NCBI RefSeq assembly: GCF_028858535.1
Contig: NZ_JAPMOU010000041.1
Span: 1-51,203, forward strand
Direction: 5' to 3'
Length of the DNA stretch: 51,203 nt
Source of the DNA: Spartinivicinus poritis
GTDB lineage: Bacteria; Pseudomonadota; Gammaproteobacteria; Pseudomonadales; Zooshikellaceae
Part shown: positions 33,028 through 43,143 of the stretch, one piece after another
Numbering within the stretch: position 1 is the first letter of the stretch
Layout: the number at the start of each line of letters is the position of its first letter
The notes under the pieces: model-generated
Seen by the model: the letters and a program-made list of their open reading frames with translations, nothing else
Databases searched by the model: none
Told to the model about the DNA's origin: nothing
Made by a program: the position numbers and the translations under genes

Positions 33028-33531
33028 ATGGCAAATAATGAACGTAAGAGCGACGAAGGTTACATTGAGAAGTTAGTTCAAGTTAACCGTGTTGCAAAAG
33101 TTGTTAAAGGTGGTCGTATTTTTGGTTTTACTGCATTAACAGTGGTTGGTGACGGTAAAGGCAAAGTAGGCTTTGGTCGTGGTAAAGCGCGTGAAGTGCC
33201 AATTGCTATTCAAAAAGCAATGGAAGCTGCTCGTCGTAACATGATTCAAGTCGACCTGAATGGAACGACTCTCCAATATCCAGTTAAAGCACGTCATGGT
33301 GCTTCCAAAGTATTCATGCAGCCAGCCTCTGAAGGTACTGGTGTAATTGCCGGTGGTGCAATGCGTGCAGTTTTGGAAGTAACTGGCGTACAAAACGTAT
33401 TGGCTAAGTGCTATGGCTCTACTAATCCTGTAAACGTTGTTCAGGCTACTTTTAAAGGCCTGAAAGAAATGCGTTCACCTGAAGACGTAGCGACTAAGCG
33501 TGGCAAGTCGGTAGAAGATATTCTGGGATAA
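33028..33531 (+). CDS. rpsE: 30S ribosomal protein S5
   Basis: S5 acts in decoding fidelity and, with S3 and S4, in mRNA entry. The 167 residues equal E. coli. The N-terminal double-stranded-RNA-binding fold contains [19 protein letters not shown], a spectinomycin-relevant loop without obvious substitution. The C-terminus is [18 protein letters not shown]. Confidence 0.97.
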   Translation: MANNERKSDEGYIEKLVQVNRVAKVVKGGRIFGFTALTVVGDGKGKVGFGRGKAREVPIAIQKAMEAARRNMIQVDLNGTTLQYPVKARHGASKVFMQPASEGTGVIAGGAMRAVLEVTGVQNVLAKCYGSTNPVNVVQATFKGLKEMRSPEDVATKRGKSVEDILG

Positions 33532-33535
33532 GACA

Positions 33536-33724
33536 ATGGCAGCAGCGAAACGAATCAAAGTAACGCTTGTCCGTAGCAGTAGCGGCCGTCTTGCCAGCCA
33601 TAAAGCCTGTGTATCAGGCTTAGGCTTAAAGCGCATCGGCCATACTGTTGAAGTGGAAGATACCCCTTCAGTACGCGGCATGATTAATAAAGTATCCTAT
33701 CTGGTTAAAGTGGAAGGAGAATAA
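33536..33724 (+). CDS. rpmD: 50S ribosomal protein L30
   Basis: The 62-residue protein (E. coli 59) shows [19 protein letters not shown] and the family pattern [20 protein letters not shown]. It starts 4 nt after rpsE and ends 2 nt before rplO. Confidence 0.96.
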   Translation: MAAAKRIKVTLVRSSSGRLASHKACVSGLGLKRIGHTVEVEDTPSVRGMINKVSYLVKVEGE

Positions 33725-33726
33725 CC

Positions 33727-34161
33727 ATGCGTTTGAATTCTCTTGGTTCTGCTCCGGGTAGCCGTCCAGCGGGTAAACGTGTTGGACGCGGGATTGGTAG
33801 CGGCTTGGGTAAAACCGGTGGTCGCGGTCACAAAGGTCAGAAGTCTCGCTCAGGTGGTTCTGTTAAGCCAGGATTTGAAGGCGGTCAACAGCCATTACAG
33901 CGTCGTCTACCTAAGTATGGCTTTACCTCTCGTCTGGCTCGGGTTACTGCAGAAATTCGCTTAAGTGAGTTGGCTAAGGTCAATAGTGAAATTATTGATT
34001 TACAAGCACTTCGTGAGGCGAATATTATCAATGCCAGCATTCAACGTGCTAAAGTCATTCTTTCAGGCGAGCTATCTAAGGCTGTTACCTTAAAAGGTAT
34101 TACTGCTACTAAAGGCGCTCGTGCTGCAATTGAAGCTGCTGGTGGTAAAGTCGAGGACTAA
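33727..34161 (+). CDS. rplO: 50S ribosomal protein L15
   Basis: L15 is a late assembly protein. The 144 residues equal E. coli. The Gly/Lys/Arg-rich N-terminal extension ([20 protein letters not shown]) and the globular C-terminal domain are present. GAAGGAGAATAACC precedes the ATG, and secY begins directly after the stop. Confidence 0.97.
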   Translation: MRLNSLGSAPGSRPAGKRVGRGIGSGLGKTGGRGHKGQKSRSGGSVKPGFEGGQQPLQRRLPKYGFTSRLARVTAEIRLSELAKVNSEIIDLQALREANIINASIQRAKVILSGELSKAVTLKGITATKGARAAIEAAGGKVED

Positions 34162-35517
34162 ATGGCTAAGAAAGGATCATTACCCGTAGGTAATCAAAGT
34201 GGGCTGACCGAGCTTTGGTCTCGGCTTCGCTTTGTGTTTTTGGCGATTATCGTTTATCGCATCGGTGCACATATTCCTGTTCCAGGAATTAATCCTGACG
34301 CGCTGGCGAATTTATTCGACCAAAATCAGGGAACCATCCTTGGCCTTTTTAATATGTTTTCGGGTGGTGCTCTAGAGCGAATGTCTGTATTAGCTCTAGG
34401 CATCATGCCGTATATTTCAGCTTCCATCATAATGCAGTTGATGACTGTTGTTAGTCCTCAACTTGAGCAATTGAAAAAAGAAGGCGAAGCCGGTCGACGT
34501 AAAATAAGTCAGTATACGCGCTATGGCACTGTATTATTGGCTTTAGTACAAGGCTTTGGTATTACCGTTAGCTTAGCTAATCAGGGTATCGCCTACGACA
34601 CTGGTCCCAGCTTTTATTTTGTTGCTATTACTACCTTCGTTACTGGTGCTGTTTTCTTAATGTGGTTAGGAGAACAGGTGACTGAGCGAGGAATTGGTAA
34701 TGGTATTTCTATCTTAATATTTGCGGGGATAGTAGCTGGATTACCAAGTGCAATAGGGCAGCTTTTTGAGTCTTCTAGTGAGCGAGACGCAAGAGCTGTG
34801 CTGAAAATTTTAGCAGTTGCAATCATTGCAATTTCCGTTATCGCATTTGTGGTGTTTATTGAGCGTGGTCAGCGTAGAATTACGGTGAATTATGCAAAAC
34901 GCCAGCAGGGTAGAAAAGTATTTGCTGCGCAATCAAGTCATTTACCCTTGAAAGTAAACATGGCGGGTGTAATACCTGCTATCTTTGCTAGCAGTATCTT
35001 GCTTTTTCCAGCGTCGATTGCTCAATGGTTTGGTACGCCAGGCCAGCAAGGTGAAGAAAGCTGGGTGACGAGCTTGCTGAATGATTTAGCGCAAGCTATA
35101 GGCCCTGGTCAACCACTGAATTTAATTTTATTTGCAGCGGGTATCATCTTCTTCTGCTTCTTCTATACGGCTCTTGTTTTCAACCCGAAAGAAGTAGCGG
35201 ATAATTTGAAAAAGTCAGGTGCCTATATTCCAGGTATTCGTCCTGGAGAACATTCAGCCAAGTATATTGATGGCGTGCTCACACGTTTGACTATGGTTGG
35301 TGCGATTTACATGGCGGCGGTATGTTTACTGCCTCAATTTTTAAATGTTGCGTGGAATATTCCCTTCTATTTAGGTGGTACTTCACTCTTGATCGTAGTT
35401 GTGGTGGTGATGGATTTCATGTCACAAGTACAGTCACATTTAATGTCACACCAATATGAGTCATTGATGAAAAAATCTAATCTTAAGGGCTATGGTAGTG
35501 GAGGCTTAATTCGCTAA
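34162..35517 (+). CDS. secY: Preprotein translocase subunit SecY
   Basis: SecY is the channel of the Sec translocon, partner of the SecE encoded at 8386. The 451 residues (E. coli 443) have the ten-helix pattern. Visible landmarks are [16 protein letters not shown] in the plug region, [12 protein letters not shown], and the cytosolic loop with [20 protein letters not shown]. Translation starts immediately after the rplO stop (TAA-ATG), so it is coupled. The stop codon is inside a perfect 24-bp palindrome. Confidence 0.98.
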   Translation: MAKKGSLPVGNQSGLTELWSRLRFVFLAIIVYRIGAHIPVPGINPDALANLFDQNQGTILGLFNMFSGGALERMSVLALGIMPYISASIIMQLMTVVSPQLEQLKKEGEAGRRKISQYTRYGTVLLALVQGFGITVSLANQGIAYDTGPSFYFVAITTFVTGAVFLMWLGEQVTERGIGNGISILIFAGIVAGLPSAIGQLFESSSERDARAVLKILAVAIIAISVIAFVVFIERGQRRITVNYAKRQQGRKVFAAQSSHLPLKVNMAGVIPAIFASSILLFPASIAQWFGTPGQQGEESWVTSLLNDLAQAIGPGQPLNLILFAAGIIFFCFFYTALVFNPKEVADNLKKSGAYIPGIRPGEHSAKYIDGVLTRLTMVGAIYMAAVCLLPQFLNVAWNIPFYLGGTSLLIVVVVVMDFMSQVQSHLMSHQYESLMKKSNLKGYGSGGLIR

Positions 35518-35529
35518 TTAGCGAATTAA
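35506..35529. repeat. Perfect 24-bp palindrome over the secY stop codon
   Basis: The two 12-base arms TTAATTCGCTAA and TTAGCGAATTAA are exact reverse complements with no spacer, covering the last secY codons, the stop and the first 12 nt after it. As RNA it would form an AU-rich hairpin; as DNA it is a possible dyad binding site. Confidence 0.75.
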
Positions 35530-35572
35530 TTATTCACAAACATTTACCCTGACGATTGATTTGGAGACAGTT

Positions 35573-35689
35573 ATGAAAGTAAGAGCTTCTGTAAAGAAAA
35601 TCTGTCGTAACTGTAAAGTCATTCGCCGAAATGGCTCTGTGCGAGTGATTTGCAGTGCCGAACCACGCCATAAACAGCGTCAAGGCTAA
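35573..35689 (+). CDS. rpmJ: 50S ribosomal protein L36 (zinc-binding form)
   Basis: A 38-codon gene lies in the secY-rpsM gap. The translation starts [20 protein letters not shown] and continues [18 protein letters not shown]. The zinc ligands C11, C14, C27 and H33 are all present, so this is the zinc-dependent form. TTGGAGACAGTT precedes the ATG. Its length and position between secY and rpsM are those of E. coli rpmJ. Confidence 0.97.
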   Translation: MKVRASVKKICRNCKVIRRNGSVRVICSAEPRHKQRQG

Positions 35690-35711
35690 GGATACAGTTT
35701 TACTGATAACT

Positions 35712-35733
35712 ACCGCCTGGCTAGTCAGGCGGT
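35712..35733 (+). terminator. Hairpin between rpmJ and rpsM (possible attenuator)
   Basis: ACCGCCTG and CAGGCGGT form a perfect 8-bp stem with a 6-nt loop, followed by TGATTTATTGA rather than a clean T run. It lies where the spc and alpha parts of the cluster meet. Confidence 0.5.
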
Positions 35734-35834
35734 TGATTTATTGATCAGTAGTCAGTATGCTATTGCGCCTTTCGCTAATGGTGTAATTTAAGGTTGAGCA
35801 TATTAAGTGCTCGTTCGAGGATGGAGTTAATTGA

Positions 35835-36191
35835 ATGGCCCGTATAGCTGGCGTCAATATTCCAGATAACAAACATGCTGTTATCTCCCTCACCTATATT
35901 TTTGGTGTAGGAAAACCAACCGCTCAGAAGATCTGTGCAGCAACTGGCATTAACCCAGAGGCAAAAGTAAAAGATCTTACTGAAGAACAGGTTGATCAGC
36001 TGCGTAATGAAGTTGCCAAGTATACTACAGAAGGTGACTTACGCCGCGAAGTTAGCATGAATATTAAGCGTTTGATGGATTTGGGTTGCTACCGTGGTTT
36101 ACGCCACCGTCGTAGTTTACCTGTACGTGGACAGCGTTCTAAAACTAACGCTCGTACCCGTAAAGGTCCACGCAAGCCAATTCGTAAATAA
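35835..36191 (+). CDS. rpsM: 30S ribosomal protein S13
   Basis: S13 forms the B1 bridges and contacts P-site tRNA. The 118 residues equal E. coli: start [20 protein letters not shown], helix-two-turn-helix region, and basic tail [18 protein letters not shown]. In E. coli its leader is the S4 target; the 100 nt upstream here could hold a similar fold, which I could not assign by eye. Confidence 0.97.
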   Translation: MARIAGVNIPDNKHAVISLTYIFGVGKPTAQKICAATGINPEAKVKDLTEEQVDQLRNEVAKYTTEGDLRREVSMNIKRLMDLGCYRGLRHRRSLPVRGQRSKTNARTRKGPRKPIRK

Positions 36192-36247
36192 TCGCTGCAA
36201 ACAGAATTTTTAATCTGTAGCAGTCGCAATTACAGGAAAGTTCTAAT

Positions 36248-36637
36248 ATGGCAAAGCCAGGTACTCGTTCACGTAAAAAAGTGAAAAAGACCGTGGTGGA
36301 TGGCATTGCTCACATCCATGCGTCTTTTAACAATACAATCGTGACAATTACCGATCGTCAAGGCAATGCATTAGCTTGGGCAACTGCGGGTGGCTCCGGC
36401 TTCCGTGGTTCTCGTAAAAGCACGCCTTTCGCTGCTCAGGTGGCAGCAGAAAGAGCAGGCAATGCCGCTGCTGAATACGGTCTGAAGAATTTAGATGTGT
36501 GTGTCAAAGGCCCAGGACCAGGACGTGAGTCTGCCGTTCGTGCATTAAATGCATGTGGCTATAAGATTACTAACATCGTAGACGTGACACCGATTCCACA
36601 CAACGGTTGTCGTCCACCTAAGAAACGTCGTGTTTAA
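36248..36637 (+). CDS. rpsK: 30S ribosomal protein S11
   Basis: S11 lies on the 30S platform. The 129 residues equal E. coli; conserved segments are [38 protein letters not shown] and the C-terminal [16 protein letters not shown]. Confidence 0.97.
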   Translation: MAKPGTRSRKKVKKTVVDGIAHIHASFNNTIVTITDRQGNALAWATAGGSGFRGSRKSTPFAAQVAAERAGNAAAEYGLKNLDVCVKGPGPGRESAVRALNACGYKITNIVDVTPIPHNGCRPPKKRRV

Positions 36638-36651
36638 TGGGGAGACAGTAA

Positions 36652-37272
36652 ATGGCTAGATATTTAGGTCCTAAGTGTAAACTGTCTCGTCGTGAAGGTA
36701 CCGACTTATTTCTGAAAAGTGGCGTACGTCCTCACGACTCGAAGTGCAGAGCTGAATCAGCTCCTGGTCAACATGGTCAGCGTCGCGGTCGTCTTTCAGA
36801 CTATGGTTTACAGTTACGGGAAAAGCAAAAAGTACGCAGAATGTACGGTTTGCTGGAAAAACAATTCCGCAACTACTATAAAGAAGCTGACCGCCGTAAA
36901 GGCGCCACAGGCGTAAACCTGCTGCAGATGCTTGAGTCTCGCTTAGATAATGTCGTATATCGGATGGGCTTTAGCTCCACCCGTGCTGAAGCGAGACAGC
37001 TGGTTAGTCATAAAGCTATTCTGGTTAATGGTAAGGCAGTAAATATTCCTTCTTACCAAATAAAACCAGGTGACGTTATTGCTATTCGTGAAAAAGCGAA
37101 AAACCAGTTGCGTATTAATGCCGCACTTGAATTAGCAGCTCAGCGTGGTTTGGTTGAGTGGGTTGAGGTGGACACTAAGAAAAAAGAAGGTGTGTTCAAA
37201 GCTCAGCCTGAACGGAGTGAATTATCAGCAGACATCAACGAAAACTTGATTGTTGAGCTGTACTCCAAGTAA
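36652..37272 (+). CDS. rpsD: 30S ribosomal protein S4
   Basis: S4 is a primary 16S-binding protein and in E. coli the repressor of the alpha operon. The 206 residues equal E. coli, with the N-terminal [15 protein letters not shown] and the S4 RNA-binding domain [33 protein letters not shown] precedes the ATG. Confidence 0.97.
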   Translation: MARYLGPKCKLSRREGTDLFLKSGVRPHDSKCRAESAPGQHGQRRGRLSDYGLQLREKQKVRRMYGLLEKQFRNYYKEADRRKGATGVNLLQMLESRLDNVVYRMGFSSTRAEARQLVSHKAILVNGKAVNIPSYQIKPGDVIAIREKAKNQLRINAALELAAQRGLVEWVEVDTKKKEGVFKAQPERSELSADINENLIVELYSK

Positions 37273-37308
37273 AGGATAGGCATCAGGGTTAAGTAGGGTA
37301 TTACATCC

Positions 37309-38310
37309 ATGCAGAGTTCAGTAACTGAATTTCTCACACCACGTCATATTGACGTACAAGAAATCAGCGCTACCCGCGCAAAAGTAACTCTGGAGCCATT
37401 AGAGCGTGGCTTTGGACATACTTTGGGTAATGCGCTTCGTCGAATCTTGCTTTCTTCAATGCCCGGTTGTGCAGTGGTTGAAGCGGAAATCGAGGGTGTA
37501 TTACACGAGTACAGTGCGATCGAAGGTGTCCAGGAGGATGTGATTGAGATCCTGCTGAACCTAAAAGGCCTAGCTGTAAAAATGCATGGTCGCGATGAAG
37601 TGATTCTCTCTTTATCGAAAAAGGGTGCTGGAGCTGTCACTGCCGGTGATATCCAGCTTGATCACGATGTTGAAATCGTTAACCCAGACCATGTCATTGC
37701 CCACCTGAGTGATGCAGGTGAGCTTAATATGAAGCTCAAAGTTGCTCGTGGTCGTGGTTATGAGCCTGTTGATATGCGTATGGGCGATGAAGATGAAAGT
37801 CGCTCAATCGGTCGTCTTCAGCTAGATGCTACATATAGCCCGGTTTACCGTGTGTCTTATGTAGTTGAAAGTGCTCGGGTAGAGCAGCGCACAGACCTTG
37901 ATAAGTTAGTGCTCGACTTAGAAACTGATGGAACATTAGATCCAGAAGAAGCAATTCGTCGAGCTGCAACCATTCTTCAGCAACAGCTGGCAGTTTTTGT
38001 TGACCTTGAAGGTGACAAAGAACCTGAGCCAGAAGAAGAAGAGGATGAAATTGATCCAATTCTATTGCGTCCTGTTGATGATTTGGAACTCACTGTTCGT
38101 AGTGCTAACTGCTTAAAAGCAGAAAATATCTACTACATTGGTGACTTAATCCAACGTACTGAAGTTGAGTTGTTAAAAACGCCAAACTTAGGTAAAAAAT
38201 CTTTAACTGAAATTAAAGATGTCCTTGCCTCAAGAGGCTTATCGTTGGGTATGCGTTTAGATAATTGGCCTCCTGCCAGTTTAAAAAACGACGATAAAGT
38301 ATCAGCTTAA
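37309..38310 (+). CDS. rpoA: DNA-directed RNA polymerase subunit alpha
   Basis: RpoA nucleates polymerase assembly through its N-terminal domain ([17 protein letters not shown]) and contacts UP elements and activators through its C-terminal domain ([32 protein letters not shown]). The 333 residues compare with 329 in E. coli. The interdomain linker is very acidic ([10 protein letters not shown]). Confidence 0.98.
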   Translation: MQSSVTEFLTPRHIDVQEISATRAKVTLEPLERGFGHTLGNALRRILLSSMPGCAVVEAEIEGVLHEYSAIEGVQEDVIEILLNLKGLAVKMHGRDEVILSLSKKGAGAVTAGDIQLDHDVEIVNPDHVIAHLSDAGELNMKLKVARGRGYEPVDMRMGDEDESRSIGRLQLDATYSPVYRVSYVVESARVEQRTDLDKLVLDLETDGTLDPEEAIRRAATILQQQLAVFVDLEGDKEPEPEEEEDEIDPILLRPVDDLELTVRSANCLKAENIYYIGDLIQRTEVELLKTPNLGKKSLTEIKDVLASRGLSLGMRLDNWPPASLKNDDKVSA

Positions 38311-38355
38311 AGATTACGAGTAACCAAGCATCAAGTTTGGTTAAGGATTTTCGCA

Positions 38356-38745
38356 ATGCGTCATCGTAAGAGTGGTAGAAAATTAAATCGTACCAGCTCT
38401 CACCGTCACGCCATGTTTCGTAACATGACGTGTTCGCTTGTAGAGCATGAGTTAATTAAAACAACTTTGCCAAAAGCTAAAGAGCTTCGCCGTGTAGCTG
38501 AGCCTTTAATTACTTTGGCAAAAGAAGATAGTGTTGCTAATCGTCGTTTGGCGTTTGATCGTCTAAGAAATAAAGCGACTGTTGGTAAGTTATTCAGTGA
38601 GCTTGGACCTCGTTTTTCTGAGCGCCCAGGTGGTTATATCCGCATTTTAAAGTGTGGTTACCGTCAGGGAGACCAAGCGCCTATGGCTTATGTTGAGTTG
38701 GTAGATCGCCCTCAGCCAGAGCTAGAAGAGGATGCTGAAGATTAA
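38356..38745 (+). CDS. rplQ: 50S ribosomal protein L17
   Basis: L17 lies near the tunnel exit. The 129 residues (E. coli 127) start [20 protein letters not shown]; the C-terminal tail is acidic (ELEEDAED). It closes the S10-spc-alpha cluster and is followed by a strong terminator. Confidence 0.97.
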   Translation: MRHRKSGRKLNRTSSHRHAMFRNMTCSLVEHELIKTTLPKAKELRRVAEPLITLAKEDSVANRRLAFDRLRNKATVGKLFSELGPRFSERPGGYIRILKCGYRQGDQAPMAYVELVDRPQPELEEDAED

Positions 38746-38772
38746 GCTTCTTTTGTAGGGTTGTTTAATCGA

Positions 38773-38803
38773 AAAAAAGCCAGGCAAATGCCTGGCTTTT
38801 TTG
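38773..38803 (+). terminator. Terminator of the S10-spc-alpha cluster
   Basis: AAAAGCCAGGCA and TGCCTGGCTTTT form a 12-bp stem with a 2-nt loop, ending in a T run, about 30 nt after rplQ. Confidence 0.94.
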
Positions 38804-39000
38804 TTTTTATAATGTCATTTTTTTAAGGTATAAATTTGGCGGTGCGTTATTGAAATCTTGAGCTAAACTCTTTGTTGATAACAGGGGTTACCCTTGCAGC
38901 AGGTTTAATTCAAGATGTATAAACCTTATTTTAATCAGCGTTAGAGTGAGCTATGGAAAGCATAACTCTGGTGTGAAAGTGATAATAGATAATAAGTGCT

Positions 39001-39465
39001 ATGGACATGGCATCTAATAACTTCAAGCCTAAACTTTTATCTGTGAAGCTATTTGTTGGTAGCTTATTGGTTTCATCAGCCGTTTCTGCTGAGTCAACAA
39101 GCTCATCAAGAGGTTATGAAACCAGGCCATATAGTCATATTCGGTTTTTTAAGTCAGATAAAATATCAGAGCAAGGTGTTGCTAAAGCCTTATACCAGAC
39201 TCTGGATAATCCTTCAAAAGTATCCAGGCAGTTACTAACAGGGGCATTGGCGAAAGGGCTGGATAGTCTGGATATGCTGGAGCCAGTAGAAGATACTGTC
39301 AAATATGTTAAAGAAAATACTGAATTTAACTTTGGTCAATGTGGAGAAGTAAAGCTAAGAAAGCAACTTCGAGCTGTTACCTGCATAAAAGGTTTTGGTT
39401 CGGTACAGTTAAAGTCAGATTATGACCTTGATGAAGTAGCAATTGAGTTTGAGTGGCGCTTTTAA
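39001..39465 (+). CDS. Small exported protein of unknown function
   Basis: I do not recognise this 154-residue protein. Residues about 9-30 look like a Sec signal peptide (KPKLLSVKLFVGSLLVSSAV, cleavage probably after SAVSA near residue 30). The mature part has two cysteines (C114 and C128) that could form a disulfide across a short hairpin, and it ends with alternating residues VAIEFEWRF, a beta strand with terminal Phe. A terminal Phe is common in outer-membrane proteins, but the protein is too small to infer a barrel. Start could be 39001 or the ATG at 39007; neither has a good ribosome-binding site. It lies alone between the rplQ terminator and a convergent protease gene. Confidence 0.7.
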   Translation: MDMASNNFKPKLLSVKLFVGSLLVSSAVSAESTSSSRGYETRPYSHIRFFKSDKISEQGVAKALYQTLDNPSKVSRQLLTGALAKGLDSLDMLEPVEDTVKYVKENTEFNFGQCGEVKLRKQLRAVTCIKGFGSVQLKSDYDLDEVAIEFEWRF

Positions 39466-39525
39466 GCCTGAAACAAAATAGATTGTGTTTCCCTCCTCTC
39501 ATAAAGCTGTGCCCTCAAAATAATT

Positions 39526-39555
39526 TAAAAAGGAGGAATGCTGTCCTCCTTTTTA
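39526..39555. terminator. Bidirectional terminator between convergent genes
   Basis: AAAAAGGAGGA and TCCTCCTTTTT form an 11-bp stem with A and T runs on the two sides. It can serve the small exported protein on the + strand and the protease on the - strand. Confidence 0.85.
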
Positions 39556-39564
39556 AGTGTTACT

Positions 39565-41721
39565 TTAATGACTTTCCTTGCTGCTAAAATGAGCTGACAA
39601 TTTGACCTGCTGATAAGATTCCTTCGGGTTTACCATGATATGAAAGTAACCAGAGCTAGGACTGTTGATTAAAATCTCTTCCTCATTGCCAGTCTGTTTT
39701 GATGCATAATCATAATTGTTTGTGTCAGGCCAGCCTGTTTGGTTAAGGTATAAGTCTGCGTCACCTGTTCCCCCTGATAACTTAAGAGAAAATTTAGTAG
39801 CGCAGTCTGGCACATGGATAAAAAACATCTGGCTATAGCTGCTTGTTAGCATCTTTGGCTTTGAGGTAATTAACTCATCATTCCTATCAGTTGATGTGTT
39901 GCCTTTGCAGTTACCATTATCTCCATCAGTATCTGTTATTTTATCAAGCCAGTTATGGAAATCTGTGTCAAAGCTATACCTGATTTGACTTAGATAAGCA
40001 TTATAATTGCTGTAGTCTCCTTTCCTAAAATAAACCAGCATTTGTTGTAGTGTATTTTGTTGATTTTCAAACATATAGCGAACAGCTAAGTAGCCCCAGC
40101 GGTAAATCCGGTTAACACCACTATTGTAGTTGTTGTAAAACAGGTCACTTAACTGAAAGGCTTTAGTTTTTGCTAAATCTAATGCAGCTTGGTAGTCATC
40201 ACCATACGCCATGTATTCTCCCAGCCCTTCTACCCACCATACCGTTGAGTACAAAGGTAAATCATTAAAACCACCCCACATATTAAAGCGACCATCTAAG
40301 TAGTGAGTGTACTCATGCTCTAAATTCCAGATAATGGTTTTATCTGGTGTGGATCGTTCATAAGCAATAAAGCGTGCTTGATTGTTAGGATCGGCAGGGT
40401 CGCCTTCTAAATACATGCCACCATTATCTGTACTGATATCAAATAAAGCTCCAGCATAGGTTTGATAATCCTTACGAGTATTAAATGTTATAACCTCCAG
40501 GGTTTCATTATAGTCATCAGCAACTGGGTTATAGTTTGTATTGAGCTTATTGTGAAATGTAACTTTGTGTTGCGCTAGCTTATTACAAGTAATCGTTAGG
40601 TCTTGGTTAGAAATGTTTTGTGCACGGATGACAATGCTCTTGTCACATTGATGTCGAATTGGCAAAACAGCTGCAGCTAACTTATCTTTGAAGTTGCAAA
40701 CACCATAGTAGCTGCAATTAGCTGGGTCATAATAATTAACCATTTCAGCAGCGCCAATCCATAAAGCTGCACCAGAACCGAGCATGCTATAGTCGTCAAA
40801 AATACGTTTTACATTGCTTTGTACTTGGTTTTTTGATTTTGTATTATATTGTAAAAACCTTGCCATTTCCCTTGTAGCATTAACAAGTAGAAACTCATTA
40901 TCTGTACCTAGAAGCTTTTCATTAGTTTTAATAAAGTCGCTTAGGGTGTTAGCCATGCGAGGATTATCTTTAACCTTTTGCTGAAAGTCATTAAACTGAT
41001 GCCCTCGAAATAAAATAGTGAAAATGCTATTAACTGCAGCACGCATTCCCCAGTGTTTTAGGTAGCTATCGTTAAAGCGATAAAGCATAACTGCTAAAGT
41101 ATCAAGGTATTTGGCATTAAGTTCTGAGCTGTCGATTAAAATGATAGCTTCATTTAAAACATCACCATGTTTAGCATTAACATCTTTAAAATGAGGATTA
41201 GCTATAAACGCATCCAGAGCATAAGCAACTTGTTTTTTTAAGTTTTCTGAATAAGGGTCAAGTTGATCCTGGTAGTTCCAGTTAGCGTAATAGCCAGCCC
41301 TCAAAAATAAAATAATTTCTAGGATTTTATTTTGATTATCTCCGCTATAATCTTTGGCGAGTCTAACCATTTCACTAGCTACGGCAAGCATTTGAGGCTC
41401 AGTGAAAATAGCTTTTGTTTGCTGTAAGTTGGTAGAAAAAAGCTGGTTTATACAGCTAGTATTAACAGACTTTACTTTATTAGTCAAAACACTGTCCTGA
41501 AGGTTTTCAAAATCACTAATTCTGCAGGCAGTAAGTTGTAAGGGAAGATTATTGAAGAGTGAATGCTCAGAGAGTAAATTGAGTTTGTGAGGAGGTCGAA
41601 GGTTTGCAGTTAACTGCTTTGATGGCTGGTGATTGGTTAATGCTGTAATTGTTGGTGATGTTACAGCATAGCTATGCATAGATGAAAAAATAAAAAAACT
41701 TAGAAATAATTTTTTGTTCAT
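39565..41721 (-). CDS. Secreted M9-type (collagenase-like) zinc metalloprotease A with one PPC domain
   Basis: The 718-residue protein begins with a signal peptide (MNKKLFLSFFIFSSMHSYA). A long helical N-terminal region (about 60-390) resembles the activator domain of M9 collagenases. The gluzincin site is HEYTH (H469, E470, H473) with the third zinc ligand E498 in WWVEGLGEY, 25 residues after the second His, as in clostridial ColG. From about 618 (NCKGNTSTDRNDE) a pre-peptidase C-terminal (PPC) domain follows (LKLSGGTGDADLYLNQTGWP). There is no PKD domain. The family degrades collagen or gelatin; the actual substrate is inferred. It is paralogous to the gene at 44414 and separated from others by AT-rich spacers. 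Confidence 0.88.
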   Translation of the reverse strand: MNKKLFLSFFIFSSMHSYAVTSPTITALTNHQPSKQLTANLRPPHKLNLLSEHSLFNNLPLQLTACRISDFENLQDSVLTNKVKSVNTSCINQLFSTNLQQTKAIFTEPQMLAVASEMVRLAKDYSGDNQNKILEIILFLRAGYYANWNYQDQLDPYSENLKKQVAYALDAFIANPHFKDVNAKHGDVLNEAIILIDSSELNAKYLDTLAVMLYRFNDSYLKHWGMRAAVNSIFTILFRGHQFNDFQQKVKDNPRMANTLSDFIKTNEKLLGTDNEFLLVNATREMARFLQYNTKSKNQVQSNVKRIFDDYSMLGSGAALWIGAAEMVNYYDPANCSYYGVCNFKDKLAAAVLPIRHQCDKSIVIRAQNISNQDLTITCNKLAQHKVTFHNKLNTNYNPVADDYNETLEVITFNTRKDYQTYAGALFDISTDNGGMYLEGDPADPNNQARFIAYERSTPDKTIIWNLEHEYTHYLDGRFNMWGGFNDLPLYSTVWWVEGLGEYMAYGDDYQAALDLAKTKAFQLSDLFYNNYNSGVNRIYRWGYLAVRYMFENQQNTLQQMLVYFRKGDYSNYNAYLSQIRYSFDTDFHNWLDKITDTDGDNGNCKGNTSTDRNDELITSKPKMLTSSYSQMFFIHVPDCATKFSLKLSGGTGDADLYLNQTGWPDTNNYDYASKQTGNEEEILINSPSSGYFHIMVNPKESYQQVKLSAHFSSKESH

Positions 41722-42324
41722 AGTTGTTCGTCCCTGGATTAAATTAATCTAAGTGCTAAATTAATTTTTGAAAATAATTTAAAAGCAGGCAATTCTACAT
41801 GTAAAAGACTGCGTAGATATAAATTATAATTAAGTGGTCTAGGATTTTAATAAAAAGAGTGCTCATCTTGGCAGGTTTGTTTACGAAGAATATTTTTGAA
41901 TTTCTAAGTAAACAAGCGTTACCAGTTGACTGGTGAGCTAGAAGTGCATTTTAATTAAAATACTAGTCTCAAATTATTTTGATTATAATAAGTTTGTTTT
42001 TTAGTATTTAATGTATATATGTTGTTTATATAAAGTCTCCTTTTTTATTTGTCTTGTATTGGTAAGTTTAAATTATTGATTAAAGTCAACTGTTCGTCCA
42101 ATAACCAATATATGATCTTTTCATAAGACACTCGTGTTATTCGTATCCTTACATCATATGAAGTCATTAACAGAGTGTAAGAATTTGATAACCTTGCCTA
42201 GTAGTCATTTTGTGTTTTTAAGTTAATTTGGTATGAATGATAATGGCCTGAGACATGTTGAAGTCATTGATTTGATTGGGTTATATTGAAAATGTTGGCA
42301 GTTTAGTAAAATATGTAGACTAAG
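41722..42324. other. AT-rich intergenic stretch
   Basis: This 603-nt gap separates protease A (- strand) from the dioxygenase gene (+ strand), so it should carry divergent promoters. I see many A/T runs but no near-consensus -35/-10 pair, no convincing terminator, no tRNA and no open frame worth calling. Confidence 0.6.
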
Positions 42325-43068
42325 ATGATCAATGGAGTGATTAGTGTAATGGGAGAGCGCTTCAATAGGTTTGATGTGATTGATTTAGAGAGAGTTGCTG
42401 ATATAGAAGCAAGAGTTGACTATAGCTGTAATACTCACAAGTTAATGACTATTACTAGTAAAAAGTTAAAAGCATTATATCCTTACTGGCATGAGATGCC
42501 GCGAGATCCCTATTTGGCTGGTGGGTATCGACAGCGCTGTCTTAGTCGCTTTAAGTGCGAAAATAATAAGCTTTATCTATTGCAACCAACTGCAGTATAC
42601 CAAACTAGAGAGAATAATCGGGTTTTTGGTGATTTATCCAGGCGATTTAAACCATTAAAACCGGAGTTGGTCTTCCATAGTAGTTTTATTGCTCTAGTTA
42701 AACTATTTATTAGTAATTTACCTGAATCACCAGTAGGTAAAGTTCTATGGGTGCACCAAATCCGAATCAATGTATCGTCTTCATTGCCAGGTAAGCCTGT
42801 ACCTGAAGGTATTCATCGAGATGAACGGTTATATGTAGGTATAGCCGTTGTCAACAAGCAAGGGGTCTCAGGTGAGGAGACTCAATTGTTTAAAAGTAAA
42901 GATGAAGCTCCTATTTGGCAGCAAACCTTGGCAGTTAACCAGTTACTGATGTTTAATGATCAATTGCTTTATCACAATACAACAGATTTTTTAACAGTTG
43001 CTCCTCAAGGTGGCTATCGTGATATATTTATTTTGGCGCTCAGTGAGCTTGAACAAGGTGTACTATAA
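42325..43068 (+). CDS. Putative 2-oxoglutarate/Fe(II)-dependent dioxygenase (PF10014 type)
   Basis: The 247-residue protein has the layout of the 2OG-Fe dioxygenase family that includes the Bacillus L-isoleucine hydroxylase. Visible are VHQIRINV (143-150), then PEGIHRDERLYVGIAVVN with the iron ligands H164 and D166, the third ligand H217 in LLYHNTTDF, and R232 in GYRDIFILAL as likely 2-oxoglutarate partner. The family hydroxylates free amino acids in characterised cases; the substrate here is unknown. Start is ATG 42325 or ATG 42349; the latter has a GGAG about 11 nt upstream and would shorten the protein by eight residues. It has no close co-directional neighbour. Confidence 0.75.
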   Translation: MINGVISVMGERFNRFDVIDLERVADIEARVDYSCNTHKLMTITSKKLKALYPYWHEMPRDPYLAGGYRQRCLSRFKCENNKLYLLQPTAVYQTRENNRVFGDLSRRFKPLKPELVFHSSFIALVKLFISNLPESPVGKVLWVHQIRINVSSSLPGKPVPEGIHRDERLYVGIAVVNKQGVSGEETQLFKSKDEAPIWQQTLAVNQLLMFNDQLLYHNTTDFLTVAPQGGYRDIFILALSELEQGVL

Positions 43069-43143
43069 CCTACTAATAGGTAAAGAGTGTTAAGACTAGC
43101 TGATTGTTAGATATAAAGTGAACTATAGGGATATATCTTAATT

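Noticed and set aside
35734..35834. S4-binding alpha-operon leader before rpsM
   Set aside because: The position fits, but I could not assign the pseudoknot by eye; a covariance search would be needed, so it is not listed as a feature.
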